A DNA stretch of 63,039 bases from Akkermansia muciniphila (GTDB taxonomy: Bacteria > Verrucomicrobiota > Verrucomicrobiia > Verrucomicrobiales > Akkermansiaceae), in the NCBI GenBank assembly GCA_945901795.1, contig CAMDLP010000013.1, positions 1 through 63,039 on the forward strand, read 5' to 3'. A model generated the notes under the pieces. That model had not been told where the DNA came from. It saw nothing but the letters and a program-made list of their open reading frames with translations, and made no database searches. Numbering within the stretch: position 1 is the first letter of the stretch; each line of letters opens with the position of its first letter. A program made the position numbers and the translations under genes. Shown piece after piece: positions 23,976 through 33,289 of the stretch.

Positions 23976-24926
23976 ATGTCCACATCGTCCACTTCCCCAA
24001 GAATCGTCATCGGCGGCACCATCGCCATCGACCACGTCAAGACCCCCGACGCCGAAGCAGCGAACCTCCTCGGCGGTTCCGCCGCCTACGCCGCGCTCGC
24101 CGCCTCGTTCTTCAGCCGTCCCGTTGACCTCATCGGCATCATCGGCCACGACTTCCCCCAAGAGCATCTTGAAATGCTCGAAATCCGCGGCGTTTCCCTT
24201 CACGGCGTCGAGCGTTCCACCAACGAATCCTTCACCTGGTCCGGCGAGTATCACGCCAACATGAACGACCGCACCACCCACCGCGTCGGCCTCAACGTCC
24301 TCGAAAACTGGCAGGTCAAGGTCCCCGCCGACTCCGCCGCCTCGCCCATCGTCGTGCTCGCCAATATGTCCCCGGACAACCAGCTCGAAATGCTCGCCCA
24401 GTGCGGCAACGGATCTTCAAATCTCAACGCCCCCTTCGTCATCGCCGACACCATGGACCTCTGGATCGAGATCGCCAACGACCGGCTCCACGATGTCCTG
24501 CCGCACCTCGACCTTTTTGTCCTCAACGAAGGCGAGGCCCGCGATCTCGCCGGCACCTCCAACCTCGTTAAAGCCGGCCGCATCCTCCTCAAAAAGGGCC
24601 CCCGCAACGTGGTGGTCAAACTCGGCGAGTTCGGCGCCATGTTGTTTTCCCAGGACGGGGAAATCTTCCGCTGCTCCGCCTATCCGCTTGAAACCGTCGC
24701 CGATCCCACCGGCGCCGGCGACACCTTCCTCGGCGGCATGGCTGGCTACCTCGCCTCCCAAGGCCACCCGCCTTACGATGCCCCGATGCTCCGCCAGGCC
24801 ATCATCCACGGCTCCATGCTCGCCTCCTTCACCTGCGAAGCCTTCTCCACCCGCCGCATGGAAACCCTCGCCGCCGGCGAGCTCGAAGCCCGCATCCAGG
24901 AATTCCGCGCCGCCACCCACTGGTGA
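23976..24926 (+). CDS. PfkB-family sugar or nucleoside kinase
   Basis: This 316-residue protein belongs to the ribokinase/PfkB family: LLGGSAAYAALAASFFS near the N-terminus, then VLNEGEARDLAG, VVVKLGEFGAML and the PfkB signature DPTGAGDTFLGGMAGYLA with the catalytic Asp. It phosphorylates a small hydroxyl compound; the specific substrate (ribose, adenosine or another) cannot be told from sequence alone. It is followed by a strong terminator. Confidence 0.88.
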   Translation: MSTSSTSPRIVIGGTIAIDHVKTPDAEAANLLGGSAAYAALAASFFSRPVDLIGIIGHDFPQEHLEMLEIRGVSLHGVERSTNESFTWSGEYHANMNDRTTHRVGLNVLENWQVKVPADSAASPIVVLANMSPDNQLEMLAQCGNGSSNLNAPFVIADTMDLWIEIANDRLHDVLPHLDLFVLNEGEARDLAGTSNLVKAGRILLKKGPRNVVVKLGEFGAMLFSQDGEIFRCSAYPLETVADPTGAGDTFLGGMAGYLASQGHPPYDAPMLRQAIIHGSMLASFTCEAFSTRRMETLAAGELEARIQEFRAATHW

Positions 24927-24956
24927 TTCCAAGGGCGATGGGCGTCCCGTACAAAC

Positions 24957-24988
24957 AAAAAAGGCCGCACACTCGTGCGGCCTTTTTT
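24957..24988 (+). terminator. Rho-independent terminator after PfkB kinase
   Basis: The stem AAAAAAGGCCGCAC pairs with GTGCGGCCTTTTTT around a four-base loop and runs into a T-rich tail. It lies about 30 nt after the kinase stop. Confidence 0.93.
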
Positions 24989-25081
24989 GTTTTGTCATGA
25001 ATGAAACCGGGGACCTCTCCCCTCGACGGAAGAAACCATCCACAAAAACCACCGATCTGTCATGTCACTAAAAAATGGGAC

Positions 25082-25188
25082 ACCCGCCCCGGCCTTGGAC
25101 TGCGTGCAGCCTGCTGCGGCATGGCACCCGGAGCCAAGCCCGCAAAGTCTCAAAGTCCACGTTCCACCAACGTCTCCACCACCATGAT
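25082..25188 (-). repeat. Dispersed intergenic repeat R1, copy c (inverted)
   Basis: The reverse complement of this segment matches 1645-1765, including the flanking GTTGGTGGAACGTGGACTTTG. It has a single GCAGCAGGCTGC unit where copy b has two, so the longer copy carries a 25-bp duplication. The rest of 24990-25440 holds no recognisable gene. Confidence 0.85.
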
Positions 25189-25440
25189 TTACCTCCATAT
25201 CATGAAACGTCCGGGCGAAGGCGCTCCCAGCCCTACCGACAATCTCTGAAACGCCGAACAGCCAAAGGTAGTTGCGGTGAAAGAATTCACAGGCATCTAC
25301 CCTGCCTCGCATTCGTTGAGCATCCCATTTCATTTCACAAGGCGCGATGGGTCGTCAGCCTGGAGGGGATTGTTCAATCAAGAGGTTGCGTTGCCGGGGT
25401 TTTCTGGCAATTCTTTTCCGCTTTGTGGAATTTCAAGTGA

Positions 25441-26151
25441 ATGACGGCCTTTCTTTTCAGTTGTGACCATGCGACCTGCGCAGTGCCGGAGGCTTATCGG
25501 GAGATTTTCCGCGGGTTCGAGGATGTGGTGAGTTCGAGCGAGGGCTGGGAGCCTGGATCGCTGAATCTATCGCAGGGTTTAGCGATGAGATTCCGGACGC
25601 CGCTGGTCCATGGGGATGTGACGCGGCTGCTGATTGATTTAGGGAAAGCCGGCGACGCGCGCTGGAGCCGGTTTTCTATCAAGCTGCCCGAGGCGACCCG
25701 GGTGAAGGTGGCGGACCGCCACGAGCGGCCCTATCAGACGGTGCTAAACCAGCGGATCGCCGAGGATCTGCGGCGTCATCCGGCTTTGTTGCACGTGATG
25801 ATCCACACGGATCCGGTGACGGACGGGATGGTTATGTTAGAGACGCCGGTCGGCGCGAAGCTGGCGGACCGGTTCGCGGCGGCGTGGCGTTCGCGACTGG
25901 CGGCGGCGGATGTCGATGTCCGCCATGTGAGCGGGGTGGATTCGAGTCCGCTGGCGGCAGCGCTGGCCGGGGCTTTTCCGGCGGACCGCTACGCGCAAGT
26001 CCGGCTCTCGGTATCGCAGACGTTTTTCTTGGAAGGACGGCCGTGGCGCTGGGAGACCATGAAAAAGCTTCTGTTGGACTCGCTCGTTCTGGTCGGGGAC
26101 GAGGTGGCCGTGGTCAGCGCCCCAGAATCCCCTTCGACTGGTCCATGCTGA
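25441..26151 (+). CDS. N-formylglutamate amidohydrolase-like protein
   Basis: This 236-residue protein resembles the N-formylglutamate amidohydrolase family (PF05013): FLFSCDHATCAVPEAYREIF at the N-terminus (metal-binding His region), SSEGWEPGSLNLSQGLA, then HGDVTRLLIDLGK and VMIHTDPVTDG. The family hydrolyses N-formyl or related acyl amino acids and uses a zinc site. The 3' end overlaps a convergent lipoprotein gene by 38 nt. The actual substrate is unknown. Confidence 0.75.
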   Translation: MTAFLFSCDHATCAVPEAYREIFRGFEDVVSSSEGWEPGSLNLSQGLAMRFRTPLVHGDVTRLLIDLGKAGDARWSRFSIKLPEATRVKVADRHERPYQTVLNQRIAEDLRRHPALLHVMIHTDPVTDGMVMLETPVGAKLADRFAAAWRSRLAAADVDVRHVSGVDSSPLAAALAGAFPADRYAQVRLSVSQTFFLEGRPWRWETMKKLLLDSLVLVGDEVAVVSAPESPSTGPC

Positions 26152-26692
26152 GCGTGCGTTGCTCTCGCCAGTCGATGATTTCGGGTTGTTCGTAGCTGCG
26201 GCGGCGGTTTTCGATTTCCGGGTTGGAGCCCTTCTTGATTTGCTTGCCGCCGGCCTCGCGGGCGGTGCCGGTGTCGTAGCCGTTGGTTTGATAGTTGTCC
26301 GGAATTCTGGCGTTAGAGCCGCTTTCGCGGGCTCCTTTTCCCTGGAGGTCGGAGGATTTCTGGAAGCGGCTGCCGTCGGTGTTTCCTTCGTAGGTCTGGC
26401 GGCCGTAGTCCTTGTTTCCCCACCAGGATTTCTTGGTGTAGTCACCGGTCTTGTAGGCCTGCTTTTTGAAATCCTTCTTGGCGTCGTGCGTTTCGCCCTG
26501 GCTCTCGTAAGGGCTGCGGCGGTCGTTTTGGGGCTTCCAGTTGCCTTCGGAATCCTGCTTGTAGCCGTTGTTTTCGTTCATTCGTTCGCTGAGCGTCCTG
26601 CGGGCGGGTGGCCCGGCGGTAGTCGATTTTTCCGGACTGGAATCCGAGGCGCAGGACGCCAGCAGAAGCAGTGGCAGGAGCAGGGATTTCAC
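26114..26692 (-). CDS. Small lipoprotein, charged and low complexity
   Basis: This 192-residue protein starts at GTG 26692 with a lipoprotein signal (SLLLPLLLLASC, lipobox Cys). The remainder is hydrophilic, rich in Lys, Gly, Tyr and Asn, with segments such as KDFKKQAYKTGDYTKKSWWG. It overlaps the stop of the upstream TPR gene by four nt (GTGA), so the two are translationally coupled. No family is recognised. It should be anchored to the inner or outer membrane. Confidence 0.75.
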   Translation of the reverse strand: MKSLLLPLLLLASCASDSSPEKSTTAGPPARRTLSERMNENNGYKQDSEGNWKPQNDRRSPYESQGETHDAKKDFKKQAYKTGDYTKKSWWGNKDYGRQTYEGNTDGSRFQKSSDLQGKGARESGSNARIPDNYQTNGYDTGTAREAGGKQIKKGSNPEIENRRRSYEQPEIIDWREQRTLSMDQSKGILGR

Positions 26693-28875
26693 GGTTGGGC
26701 GAGGCGTTGTTCGAGCGCCGGGTCGGGGACGGCTCCGCGCTCGAGGGCTTGGTTGTAGTAATCTCTCGCTTCGTTGAGACGTTTGCCTCGCGAGCACAGG
26801 AGCGCGAGATTGTAGTAGGGCTCGCTGAGGATCGGGTCGGCGGAAATGGCGGCTTTGTAGTGTGATTCCGCCTCGTTTTTGCGGCCCAGGCGGTTGTGGA
26901 TGATGCCGAGGAGCAACTGGCTTTTAGCGTCCGCGGGCGAGAGTTCAACGGCCTGGCTAACGTTTTTCTCGGCGTCGGCTAGATTGCCGAGCGACATGAA
27001 GGAGAAGCCGAGCATCCGGTGCGCGTAGGGGTTGTTCGCATCGAGCTCGACGGCGCGGCGGAAGGTCTCGACGGCGGCGGCCGGATCTTTCAGGCGCAGA
27101 TTGACCACGCCCAGTTTGCAAAGCGCCGGGATGTGGCCGGGGTGTTGCTCGACGATCATTTGGAAGAGTTCGCGGGTGGGCAGGTAGCGGCCGGCGGCGA
27201 AGGATTTCTCGGCGGTGCGCTCGAAGACCGAGATGTCGCGGTTCAGCTCGGCGGTGTTGCGGCCGACGGTGGCGCGGTCCTGGGCGAAGGGTGAAATGAA
27301 TTCGCCATCCACCTGCTTGTCGGCGATGAGGCGTTGCTCGTCGGGGGAGAGCTCGATTTCCTGGCCGTCGAAAAGTTTGACGGCTTGGGCGATGCGTTCG
27401 TCCTTGGAGCCCATTTCCTTGACCGCCTCGATGAGGAGATCGCGCGCTTGGCGGCGGCGTTCTTGGACCCGGAGCTGGCGTTGGATGATGTCGCGCAGGA
27501 CGGCGACTTCCTCGGGGTTGGCGGCGACCTGGCCTTTCGAAAGCGCGGCTTCCTCGCCTTTCAGACGGTTTTCCAGATCCGCGAGGCGGGTGTCCTGTTG
27601 GCGCTTTTCCTGATGGAGTTTGTTGATCTGGGATTTCGCGATGGCGAGGTCGCGGAGGGCGTCGGTGATGTCGTCCTTGGCGCTGTTATTGTCGAGGTTG
27701 AGCCGCTCGACTTTTTCATTGGCCTCACGGAGATTTTTGGCGAGGCCCATGTTCTGTTGGACGAGGTCCTGGATGCGGCCGTCTTCGTTGAGCTTGAGCA
27801 GCGCGCTCATTTGGTCGCGTTCCTGAAGGAGCGAATCCCGTTCCGTCCGGATCTGGGCAAACGCGTCGCGGCTTTCCTGGAGTTCGTTGATCAGGCCGCT
27901 GATGCGCTCGTTGGCCTTGCCGAGCTCGCTGCTTTTGCGGGCGAGTTCCTTTTCGAGCGCCCGGAGTTGTGAGCGTTGGCCGGTGACGACGTCGTTGGCG
28001 ACGTCGCGCTCGGCCTTGAGATCGCGGTCGAGATCGGCGTGCTTCTGGCGCATCACCTTGAGGTCCGCCTCGAGAATTGCGTTGCGGGCGAGGGCTTCGG
28101 TGTGGGCACCGCGGCTTTGGCTGAGCGCCATGGCCATGGCTTCGCGTTCCTGCTCAAGTCCGGCGATGCGCTGGTTGAGCGACTTCATTTCATTTTCAAC
28201 GGGCCTGGTCGCGAGTTGGGCGCGGAGCGATTTGGCATCGGTTTCCGCCGCGTTGAGCTGGGCTTGGATGGCATCGCGTTGGCGGGTGATCTCGCGGACG
28301 CGGGAGGCGTCGCGGGATGACTCGGCGTCCAAGGTCTTAGCGGCTTTGGCAATCTCGCGGAGCCGTTTCACTTCGGCCTCGGCCTCGGCAAGCCGGCGGG
28401 TGGCGAGCGGGTCCACTTCGAGGATGCCGGGGGTGGGCGGGATCACGCCGTTTGCGGGGTCGGTCAGAGTGCCGGATTTCCTGACGCCGCCTTCGAGCTC
28501 GGCCACGACGTTTTGGTTTTTCCGGCGTTGCTCGTCGGCTTTCGGGCGGATTTTGGCGATGGCTTCGGTGTTTTGCGCACTGCGGCCGTTGACCATTTCC
28601 GGTTTCCACGCCGGGTAATAGCGGCGGACGGCTTCGAGCAGGGTCCGGGCTTTTTCGAGTTTCTCGGCCGCGGCCACGAAATCGCCGCTCGCTTCGAGTT
28701 GCTCTGCGGCGCGGATCGCGAGGTAGCCTTGGAAATAGACGTCGGACGGATCAAATTGCGCGGGCTGGATCGGCGGCGGGGCTTGGGCAAACGACGGCGC
28801 GGCCGTCAGCAGCAAAACCGAACTTGCCAGTCGGGCTGCGGGAAGGCGCAAGTGGGTTGCAATCCGGGCGAACAT
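26689..28875 (-). CDS. Exported coiled-coil and TPR protein
   Basis: This 728-residue protein has a signal peptide (LASSVLLLTAAPSFAQA), an N-terminal helical region, a very long coiled coil of about 350 residues (rich in RE, LE and KS), and at least three C-terminal TPRs (PALCKLGVVNLRLKDPAAAVETFRRAVELDANNPYAHRMLGFSFMSLGNLADAEKNVSQAV). It should act in the periplasm as a scaffold. The small lipoprotein gene is coupled to its 3' end, suggesting that the two proteins work together. Confidence 0.82.
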   Translation of the reverse strand: MFARIATHLRLPAARLASSVLLLTAAPSFAQAPPPIQPAQFDPSDVYFQGYLAIRAAEQLEASGDFVAAAEKLEKARTLLEAVRRYYPAWKPEMVNGRSAQNTEAIAKIRPKADEQRRKNQNVVAELEGGVRKSGTLTDPANGVIPPTPGILEVDPLATRRLAEAEAEVKRLREIAKAAKTLDAESSRDASRVREITRQRDAIQAQLNAAETDAKSLRAQLATRPVENEMKSLNQRIAGLEQEREAMAMALSQSRGAHTEALARNAILEADLKVMRQKHADLDRDLKAERDVANDVVTGQRSQLRALEKELARKSSELGKANERISGLINELQESRDAFAQIRTERDSLLQERDQMSALLKLNEDGRIQDLVQQNMGLAKNLREANEKVERLNLDNNSAKDDITDALRDLAIAKSQINKLHQEKRQQDTRLADLENRLKGEEAALSKGQVAANPEEVAVLRDIIQRQLRVQERRRQARDLLIEAVKEMGSKDERIAQAVKLFDGQEIELSPDEQRLIADKQVDGEFISPFAQDRATVGRNTAELNRDISVFERTAEKSFAAGRYLPTRELFQMIVEQHPGHIPALCKLGVVNLRLKDPAAAVETFRRAVELDANNPYAHRMLGFSFMSLGNLADAEKNVSQAVELSPADAKSQLLLGIIHNRLGRKNEAESHYKAAISADPILSEPYYNLALLCSRGKRLNEARDYYNQALERGAVPDPALEQRLAQP

Positions 28876-29046
28876 TGAGGGCGCAACTTAGAGACGGGAA
28901 GGCGACGGGGCAAGCGGGATTCCCGGATGCATTTCGCTTGCCACGGCACGGGCGAAGCCTCAGACAAGCCCTCCGCCCATGCCGGGGTCGCGCACATTCT
29001 GTTGCTCCGCCCGGGATGGCGGCCCAATCCTCAATCGCGCGCTCAA

Positions 29047-30213
29047 ATGGAAAGCATCTCATCCCGTATTGCCAAGGTTTCCCCGTCACTCACGCTTGCC
29101 GTCACCGCACAGGCCAAAGCGATGATCGCCAAGGGCGAAGAAGTTTACGCGCTCGCCGGTGGTGAGCCGGAAGTCGATACCCCACAGTTCATCAAGGACG
29201 CGGCCATCGCCGCCCTCCAGGCCGGCAAAACCAAATACACCCCGGCCGGCGGCATCCCCGAACTCCGCGCCGCGCTCTCGAACAAGTTCAAGGTCGATAA
29301 TAACCTCGACTACGCCGCTAGCCAGATCTGCGTCACCGGCGGCGCCAAAATGGCCTGCTACAATGCCATCCTCGCCGTCATCGAGGAAGGCGACGAAGTC
29401 ATCATCCCGTCGCCATTCTGGGTTTCCTACCCGGAAATGGTCCGCCTCGCGGGCGGCGTCCCCGTCATCGTCGAGACCAAGGAATCCACCGGTTGGAAAA
29501 TGACTCCCGAGCAATTCGAGGAAGCGATGACCCCGGCGACCAAGATGGTCATCATCAACACCCCCGGCAACCCGACCGGCGCGATTTACACCGCCGCTGA
29601 ACTTCTCGCCCTCGGTGATATCGCCCTCGGCGAAGACATCGTCATCCTTTCCGACGAAATTTACGAAAAGCTCGTTTACGGCGAAGCCAAGCACGTCTCC
29701 ATCGCCTCGCTCAGCAAGGAACTTTACGATCTCACCATCACCGTCAACGGCTTCTCCAAAGCCTACTCGATGACCGGCTGGCGTCTCGGCTACACCGCCG
29801 CGCCGAAGGCTTTAGCCGACGCGATCGAGAAGATCCAGAACCACACCACCTCCAACGCCAACAGCTTCGCCCAATACGGCGCGCTCGCCGCCCTCGAAGG
29901 CGACCAGTCGTTCATCGACGACATGCGCGGCGAATATGACGTCAAGCGCCAGTTCATGTTAGCCCGCCTCAAGGCGATCAATAACATCCGCGTGGTCGAG
30001 CCGCTCGGCGCGTTCTACTTCTTCGTTTACACCGGCAACACCGGCCTCAAATCAATGAACCTCTGCGACAAGCTGCTTTCCCGCTACAAGGTGGCCGCCG
30101 TCCCCGGCATCGCCTTCGGTTACGACGAGGGAATCCGCCTGAGCTACTGCACCACGCTGGACATCCTCAACGAAGGACTCACCCGCTTCGAGCAGTTCTG
30201 CCGCGAGCATTGA
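29047..30213 (+). CDS. aspC: Aspartate aminotransferase (class Ib)
   Basis: This 388-residue PLP enzyme has VYALAGGEPEVDTP, KYTPAGGIPELRAAL, VTGGAKMACYNAI, the NTPGNPTGAIY loop, ILSDEIYEKLVYG and the PLP lysine in VNGFSKAYSMTGWRLGY, matching class Ib aspartate/prephenate aminotransferases. ATG 29047 begins MESISSRIAKVSPSLTLAV, the usual family start; the frame upstream has no homology. A terminator follows. Confidence 0.93.
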   Translation: MESISSRIAKVSPSLTLAVTAQAKAMIAKGEEVYALAGGEPEVDTPQFIKDAAIAALQAGKTKYTPAGGIPELRAALSNKFKVDNNLDYAASQICVTGGAKMACYNAILAVIEEGDEVIIPSPFWVSYPEMVRLAGGVPVIVETKESTGWKMTPEQFEEAMTPATKMVIINTPGNPTGAIYTAAELLALGDIALGEDIVILSDEIYEKLVYGEAKHVSIASLSKELYDLTITVNGFSKAYSMTGWRLGYTAAPKALADAIEKIQNHTTSNANSFAQYGALAALEGDQSFIDDMRGEYDVKRQFMLARLKAINNIRVVEPLGAFYFFVYTGNTGLKSMNLCDKLLSRYKVAAVPGIAFGYDEGIRLSYCTTLDILNEGLTRFEQFCREH

Positions 30214-30255
30214 TCTGTAGCGTCGGTCTGTGACCGTCGTTCTTCCCGTTTCTCA

Positions 30256-30293
30256 AATCCGCCGCCGGGTCCGTCCCGCCGGCGGATTTTTTG
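30256..30293 (+). terminator. Rho-independent terminator after aspC
   Basis: The stem AAATCCGCCG pairs with CGGCGGATTT around a 15-nt GC-rich loop and is followed by a T run. It lies 43 nt beyond the aspC stop. Confidence 0.88.
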
Positions 30294-30318
30294 TTCGACG
30301 CCTATCCGTCACTGACCG

Positions 30319-30435
30319 TCATGCGCCATCCATCCATGGCAGAGCGACGGACCAACGCCAGTTTCCCGTCATGAGCGCCATGACGTTGGCAGAGAGGAGA
30401 ACCATTAGGGCGGTTGCGTAAATTATTGTTTTCAT
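30319..30435 (-). CDS. Possible 38-residue signal-peptide protein
   Basis: On the minus strand a short frame codes for MKTIIYATALMVLLSANVMA followed by 18 residues ending WMDGA. The first part looks like a signal peptide or a single membrane helix. No clear ribosome-binding site is seen. It lies in the gap between aspC and the lipoate-ligase-like gene. It could be a real small protein or chance. Confidence 0.35.
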   Translation of the reverse strand: MKTIIYATALMVLLSANVMALMTGNWRWSVALPWMDGA

Positions 30436-30481
30436 AGTATAGATGAGACACGGAGCAAACGGGTTTCTTAGAATGATTTTT

Positions 30482-30622
30482 TTAAAAGAGGCTCACCGCC
30501 ATCGCCTGCTCGATGATCTCCTCATCCGCAAGATCCTGCGCCCACGGGAAACCCGCTCCCCGGCTGTGCTGGCGGACGTTGTTTGCCATTTCGGTGATTA
30601 GATACTGAGGCGGGTCTTCCAT
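30482..30622 (-). CDS. Possible 46-residue small protein
   Basis: On the minus strand a frame starts MEDPPQYLITEMANNVRQHS and ends DEEIIEQAMAVSLF. The sequence is acidic and protein-like, unlike the shadows of GC-rich DNA. It has no known family. It lies between a spacer with repeated GCGAGGGCGC words (30640-30770) and the small frame at 30319-30435. Confidence 0.4.
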   Translation of the reverse strand: MEDPPQYLITEMANNVRQHSRGAGFPWAQDLADEEIIEQAMAVSLF

Positions 30623-30888
30623 TTCTTCGCGGGGAGCCTACGCGCCCTCGCGTGGGGTTTTTCGCGCCCTCGCGGAAAACATGCGTCGATTCACGATGAC
30701 AGCCACCAACTCCGTGCGAGCCATCCATGCCGCGAGGGCGCGACATGGAACACGCGGGGGCGCGTGTGCTCCCCAAAGACGCGCCCATTTCACGCCGCGC
30801 AGGGGTGGATTTTCTAGCGGGTGGCGTTGGGGGTGAAGGATCGGTGAAGAGGATTGCGGTTGTTGCGGACGACGCTTATCACGGGCGG

Positions 30889-31539
30889 GTGATTTTCGGG
30901 CGCTTGCGGTTGTGGATGGATCCGGTGAAACGCTCCGGGCCGGAGGCGATGGCGGTGGACGAGTGGCTGCTAGAGACTGCGGAAACGCCGGTGCTGCGGG
31001 TGTATGGCTGGTTGGGAGAGTGGGGAAGCGTCGGGTATTTCGGGAATCTGGCGGACGCGCGGGCGTCGTTTCCCGGAGTCGCCTGGGTGCGGCGCTGGAC
31101 CGGCGGCGGGACCGTGGATCACCGGGCGGACTGGACCTACACGGTGGTCGCGCCCGCGGGGGAGACGCTGGCCGACTCGCGCGGCGCGGAGAGTTATCGG
31201 ATCCTGCACGCGGCGCTTGCGGAGGTGTTGGCAGGCGAGGGGATCGACGTCCGCCTCAGCTCCGGTGCTGCGGAAAACGGGGCGGCGGCTTGTTTTGAAA
31301 ACCCCGTCAGCCATGACATCGTCGATGCTACGGGCCGGAAAATGGCGGGTGCGGGGCAGCGGCGGACCAAGCGCGGATTGCTGCACCAAGGCTCGGTGGC
31401 GGTGGTTTGTGATTCGGAGCGCCTGGCTTCAAGTCTGGCGGAAAATTGGGAGATCCATGAATTTCATCCGCCGGCAGAGGTGATTTCCGCGAAGGTGCGT
31501 GAAAGATACGCCCAAGCCGCGTGGACCGCGCGGCGGTGA
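30889..31539 (+). CDS. Lipoate-protein ligase A-like protein
   Basis: This roughly 216-residue protein belongs to the BPL/LplA/LipB fold: AMAVDEWLLETAETPVLRVYGWLGEWGSVGYF, then VRRWTGGGTVDHRADWTYTVV (in place of the RRxSGGGxVYH motif), and a C-terminal GRKMAGAGQRRTKRGLLHQGSV. Such enzymes attach lipoate or octanoate to carrier proteins. GTG 30889 keeps LRLWMDP at the N-terminus; ATG 30916 is the alternative. The frame runs upstream to 30727 through unrelated sequence. No lipoyl target gene is adjacent. Confidence 0.75.
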   Translation: MIFGRLRLWMDPVKRSGPEAMAVDEWLLETAETPVLRVYGWLGEWGSVGYFGNLADARASFPGVAWVRRWTGGGTVDHRADWTYTVVAPAGETLADSRGAESYRILHAALAEVLAGEGIDVRLSSGAAENGAAACFENPVSHDIVDATGRKMAGAGQRRTKRGLLHQGSVAVVCDSERLASSLAENWEIHEFHPPAEVISAKVRERYAQAAWTARR

Positions 31540-31617
31540 ATGGCATTCTGACGAATTCGTCACCATCCTGTCTTTCCCATCAGCGGGCGGGGGCTGCTAT
31601 TCCATGGCTTCCCCACC

Positions 31618-33264
31618 ATGAAAAACAGAAATCTAAATCGTATCGGATTCGTCTCGCTGGCCGCCACTTTGGCACTGCCCGCCATGGCGAAGTCACCTCA
31701 CTCCATCTCGATTGCGCCCGTCGGCAGCATCGCCGCGGGTTCCTTCCTCACCAGCGCGGCGGAAATCGCTGCGCACGATCCCGCCACCCAGCGGATCTTC
31801 GTCGTCAACGCCCAGGCGGCGCGGATCGACGTCGTCTCCATCGCCAATCCCGCCGCACTCGTGCTCGTCGGGGTGATCGAGGTGGCTGGCTACGGCGCGG
31901 TCGCTAACAGCGTCGCGGTGCGTGATGGAATCATCGCGGTGGCCGTGGAAGCGGCGGTGAAATCCGCCCCCGGCAAGGTCGTGTTTTTCGACTCCGCCCT
32001 GCAATTCGTCTCGCAGGTCACCGTCGGCGCGCAGCCGGACATGCTGACTTTTTCCCCTGATGGAAGCTGCGTGCTGGTGGCCAATGAAGGCGAGCCGGAA
32101 AGCGACTACTCGGCGGACCCGGAAGGCTCGGTGAGCGTCATCCGCCTTGCTGGCGGCGTGGCCGCGCTGACGGATGACAGCGTCCGGACGGCTGGCTTCG
32201 CGGCGTTCAACGGCATGAGCCGCGAGCTGCTTTTCAATGGCAGCGGTCCCGAGGGCTCTGCCAAGCCGGCGATCCGGGTCTTCGGTCCCGACTCGACGGT
32301 CGCCGCGAATCTCGAACCGGAATACATCACGGTTTCGCAGGATTCCAAAACCGCGTGGGTCACTCTTCAGGAAGCCAACGCGCTGGCGATCATCGATATC
32401 CCGTCCGCCACCGTGACCCGGCTTGTCGGTCTGGGGACCAAGGACCACAGCGCCGCGGGCAATGCGCTCGACGCCAGCGATCGCGACGGCATCCCCGTCG
32501 CCAATGCCGGCCGTATCAACATCCGCAACTGGCCGGTGCGGGGCTTGTTTCTGCCGGACGCGATCGCTTCCTATCAGGTGAAAGGCGTGACCTATCTGGT
32601 GCTTGCCAACGAGGGCGACAGCCGCGATTGGCCCGGCTACTCGGAAGAAACCCGGATCGGTAGCATGGCGCTCGATCCGGCGGTGTTTCCACCCGCAGTG
32701 GCGACGGAGCTCAAGAAATCCGGCCAGCTCGGACGCCTGAAGGCGACCACCGCCCAAGGCGACACGGCCGGAAAGAAGGTCTTCAAGGAGCTCTACACCT
32801 TCGGTGCCCGCTCGTTTTCGATCCGCGACTCGGCCGGCAATCTGGTCTGGGACAGCGGTGATTTCATCGAAAACAAGACTGCCGAGCTCAATCCTTTGTT
32901 CTTCAACTCGAATCACGAGGTCAACAAATTCGACGACCGCAGCGACGACAAGGGGCCTGAGCCCGAGAGCGTTGCCGTGGGCAAGGCGTTCGGCCGCTCG
33001 TACGCTTTCGTCGGCCTTGAGCGCGTCGGCGGAGTGATGGTGTTCGACGTGACCGAGCCGACCGCTCCGGAGTTCGTGCAGTATCAGAACAACCGCGACT
33101 TCACGCAGCCGCCTGCCACCGTGGGTGCCGGCGATCTCGGTCCGGAAGGCGTCCTGTTCATTTCCGAAGAGCACAGCCCGAATGGCAAGCCGCTGTTGGT
33201 CCTCGCCAACGAGGTGAGCGGCACCACCACGGTGTACGAAGTCAGCAAGGTGCTGGCCGACTGA
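31618..33264 (+). CDS. Secreted choice-of-anchor I family beta-propeller protein
   Basis: This 548-residue protein has a signal peptide (NRIGFVSLAATLALPAMA) and a seven-bladed-type repeat sequence with SFLTSAAEIAAHDPATQRIFVVNAQA, QPDMLTFSPDGSCVLVANEGEPESDY and ATVTRLVGLGTKDHS. These are hallmarks of the choice-of-anchor I family, related to phytase-like and mesenchyme-specific surface glycoproteins. No C-terminal anchor is visible, so it is probably released or periplasmic. A terminator follows. Confidence 0.85.
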   Translation: MKNRNLNRIGFVSLAATLALPAMAKSPHSISIAPVGSIAAGSFLTSAAEIAAHDPATQRIFVVNAQAARIDVVSIANPAALVLVGVIEVAGYGAVANSVAVRDGIIAVAVEAAVKSAPGKVVFFDSALQFVSQVTVGAQPDMLTFSPDGSCVLVANEGEPESDYSADPEGSVSVIRLAGGVAALTDDSVRTAGFAAFNGMSRELLFNGSGPEGSAKPAIRVFGPDSTVAANLEPEYITVSQDSKTAWVTLQEANALAIIDIPSATVTRLVGLGTKDHSAAGNALDASDRDGIPVANAGRINIRNWPVRGLFLPDAIASYQVKGVTYLVLANEGDSRDWPGYSEETRIGSMALDPAVFPPAVATELKKSGQLGRLKATTAQGDTAGKKVFKELYTFGARSFSIRDSAGNLVWDSGDFIENKTAELNPLFFNSNHEVNKFDDRSDDKGPEPESVAVGKAFGRSYAFVGLERVGGVMVFDVTEPTAPEFVQYQNNRDFTQPPATVGAGDLGPEGVLFISEEHSPNGKPLLVLANEVSGTTTVYEVSKVLAD

Positions 33265-33289
33265 TAGCAGGATTTCTCTGGATTGCGCG

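Noticed and set aside
31693..33174. A 493-residue frame antisense to the choice-of-anchor I gene
   Set aside because: It lacks a signal or domain, while the plus strand has a signal peptide and family motifs.
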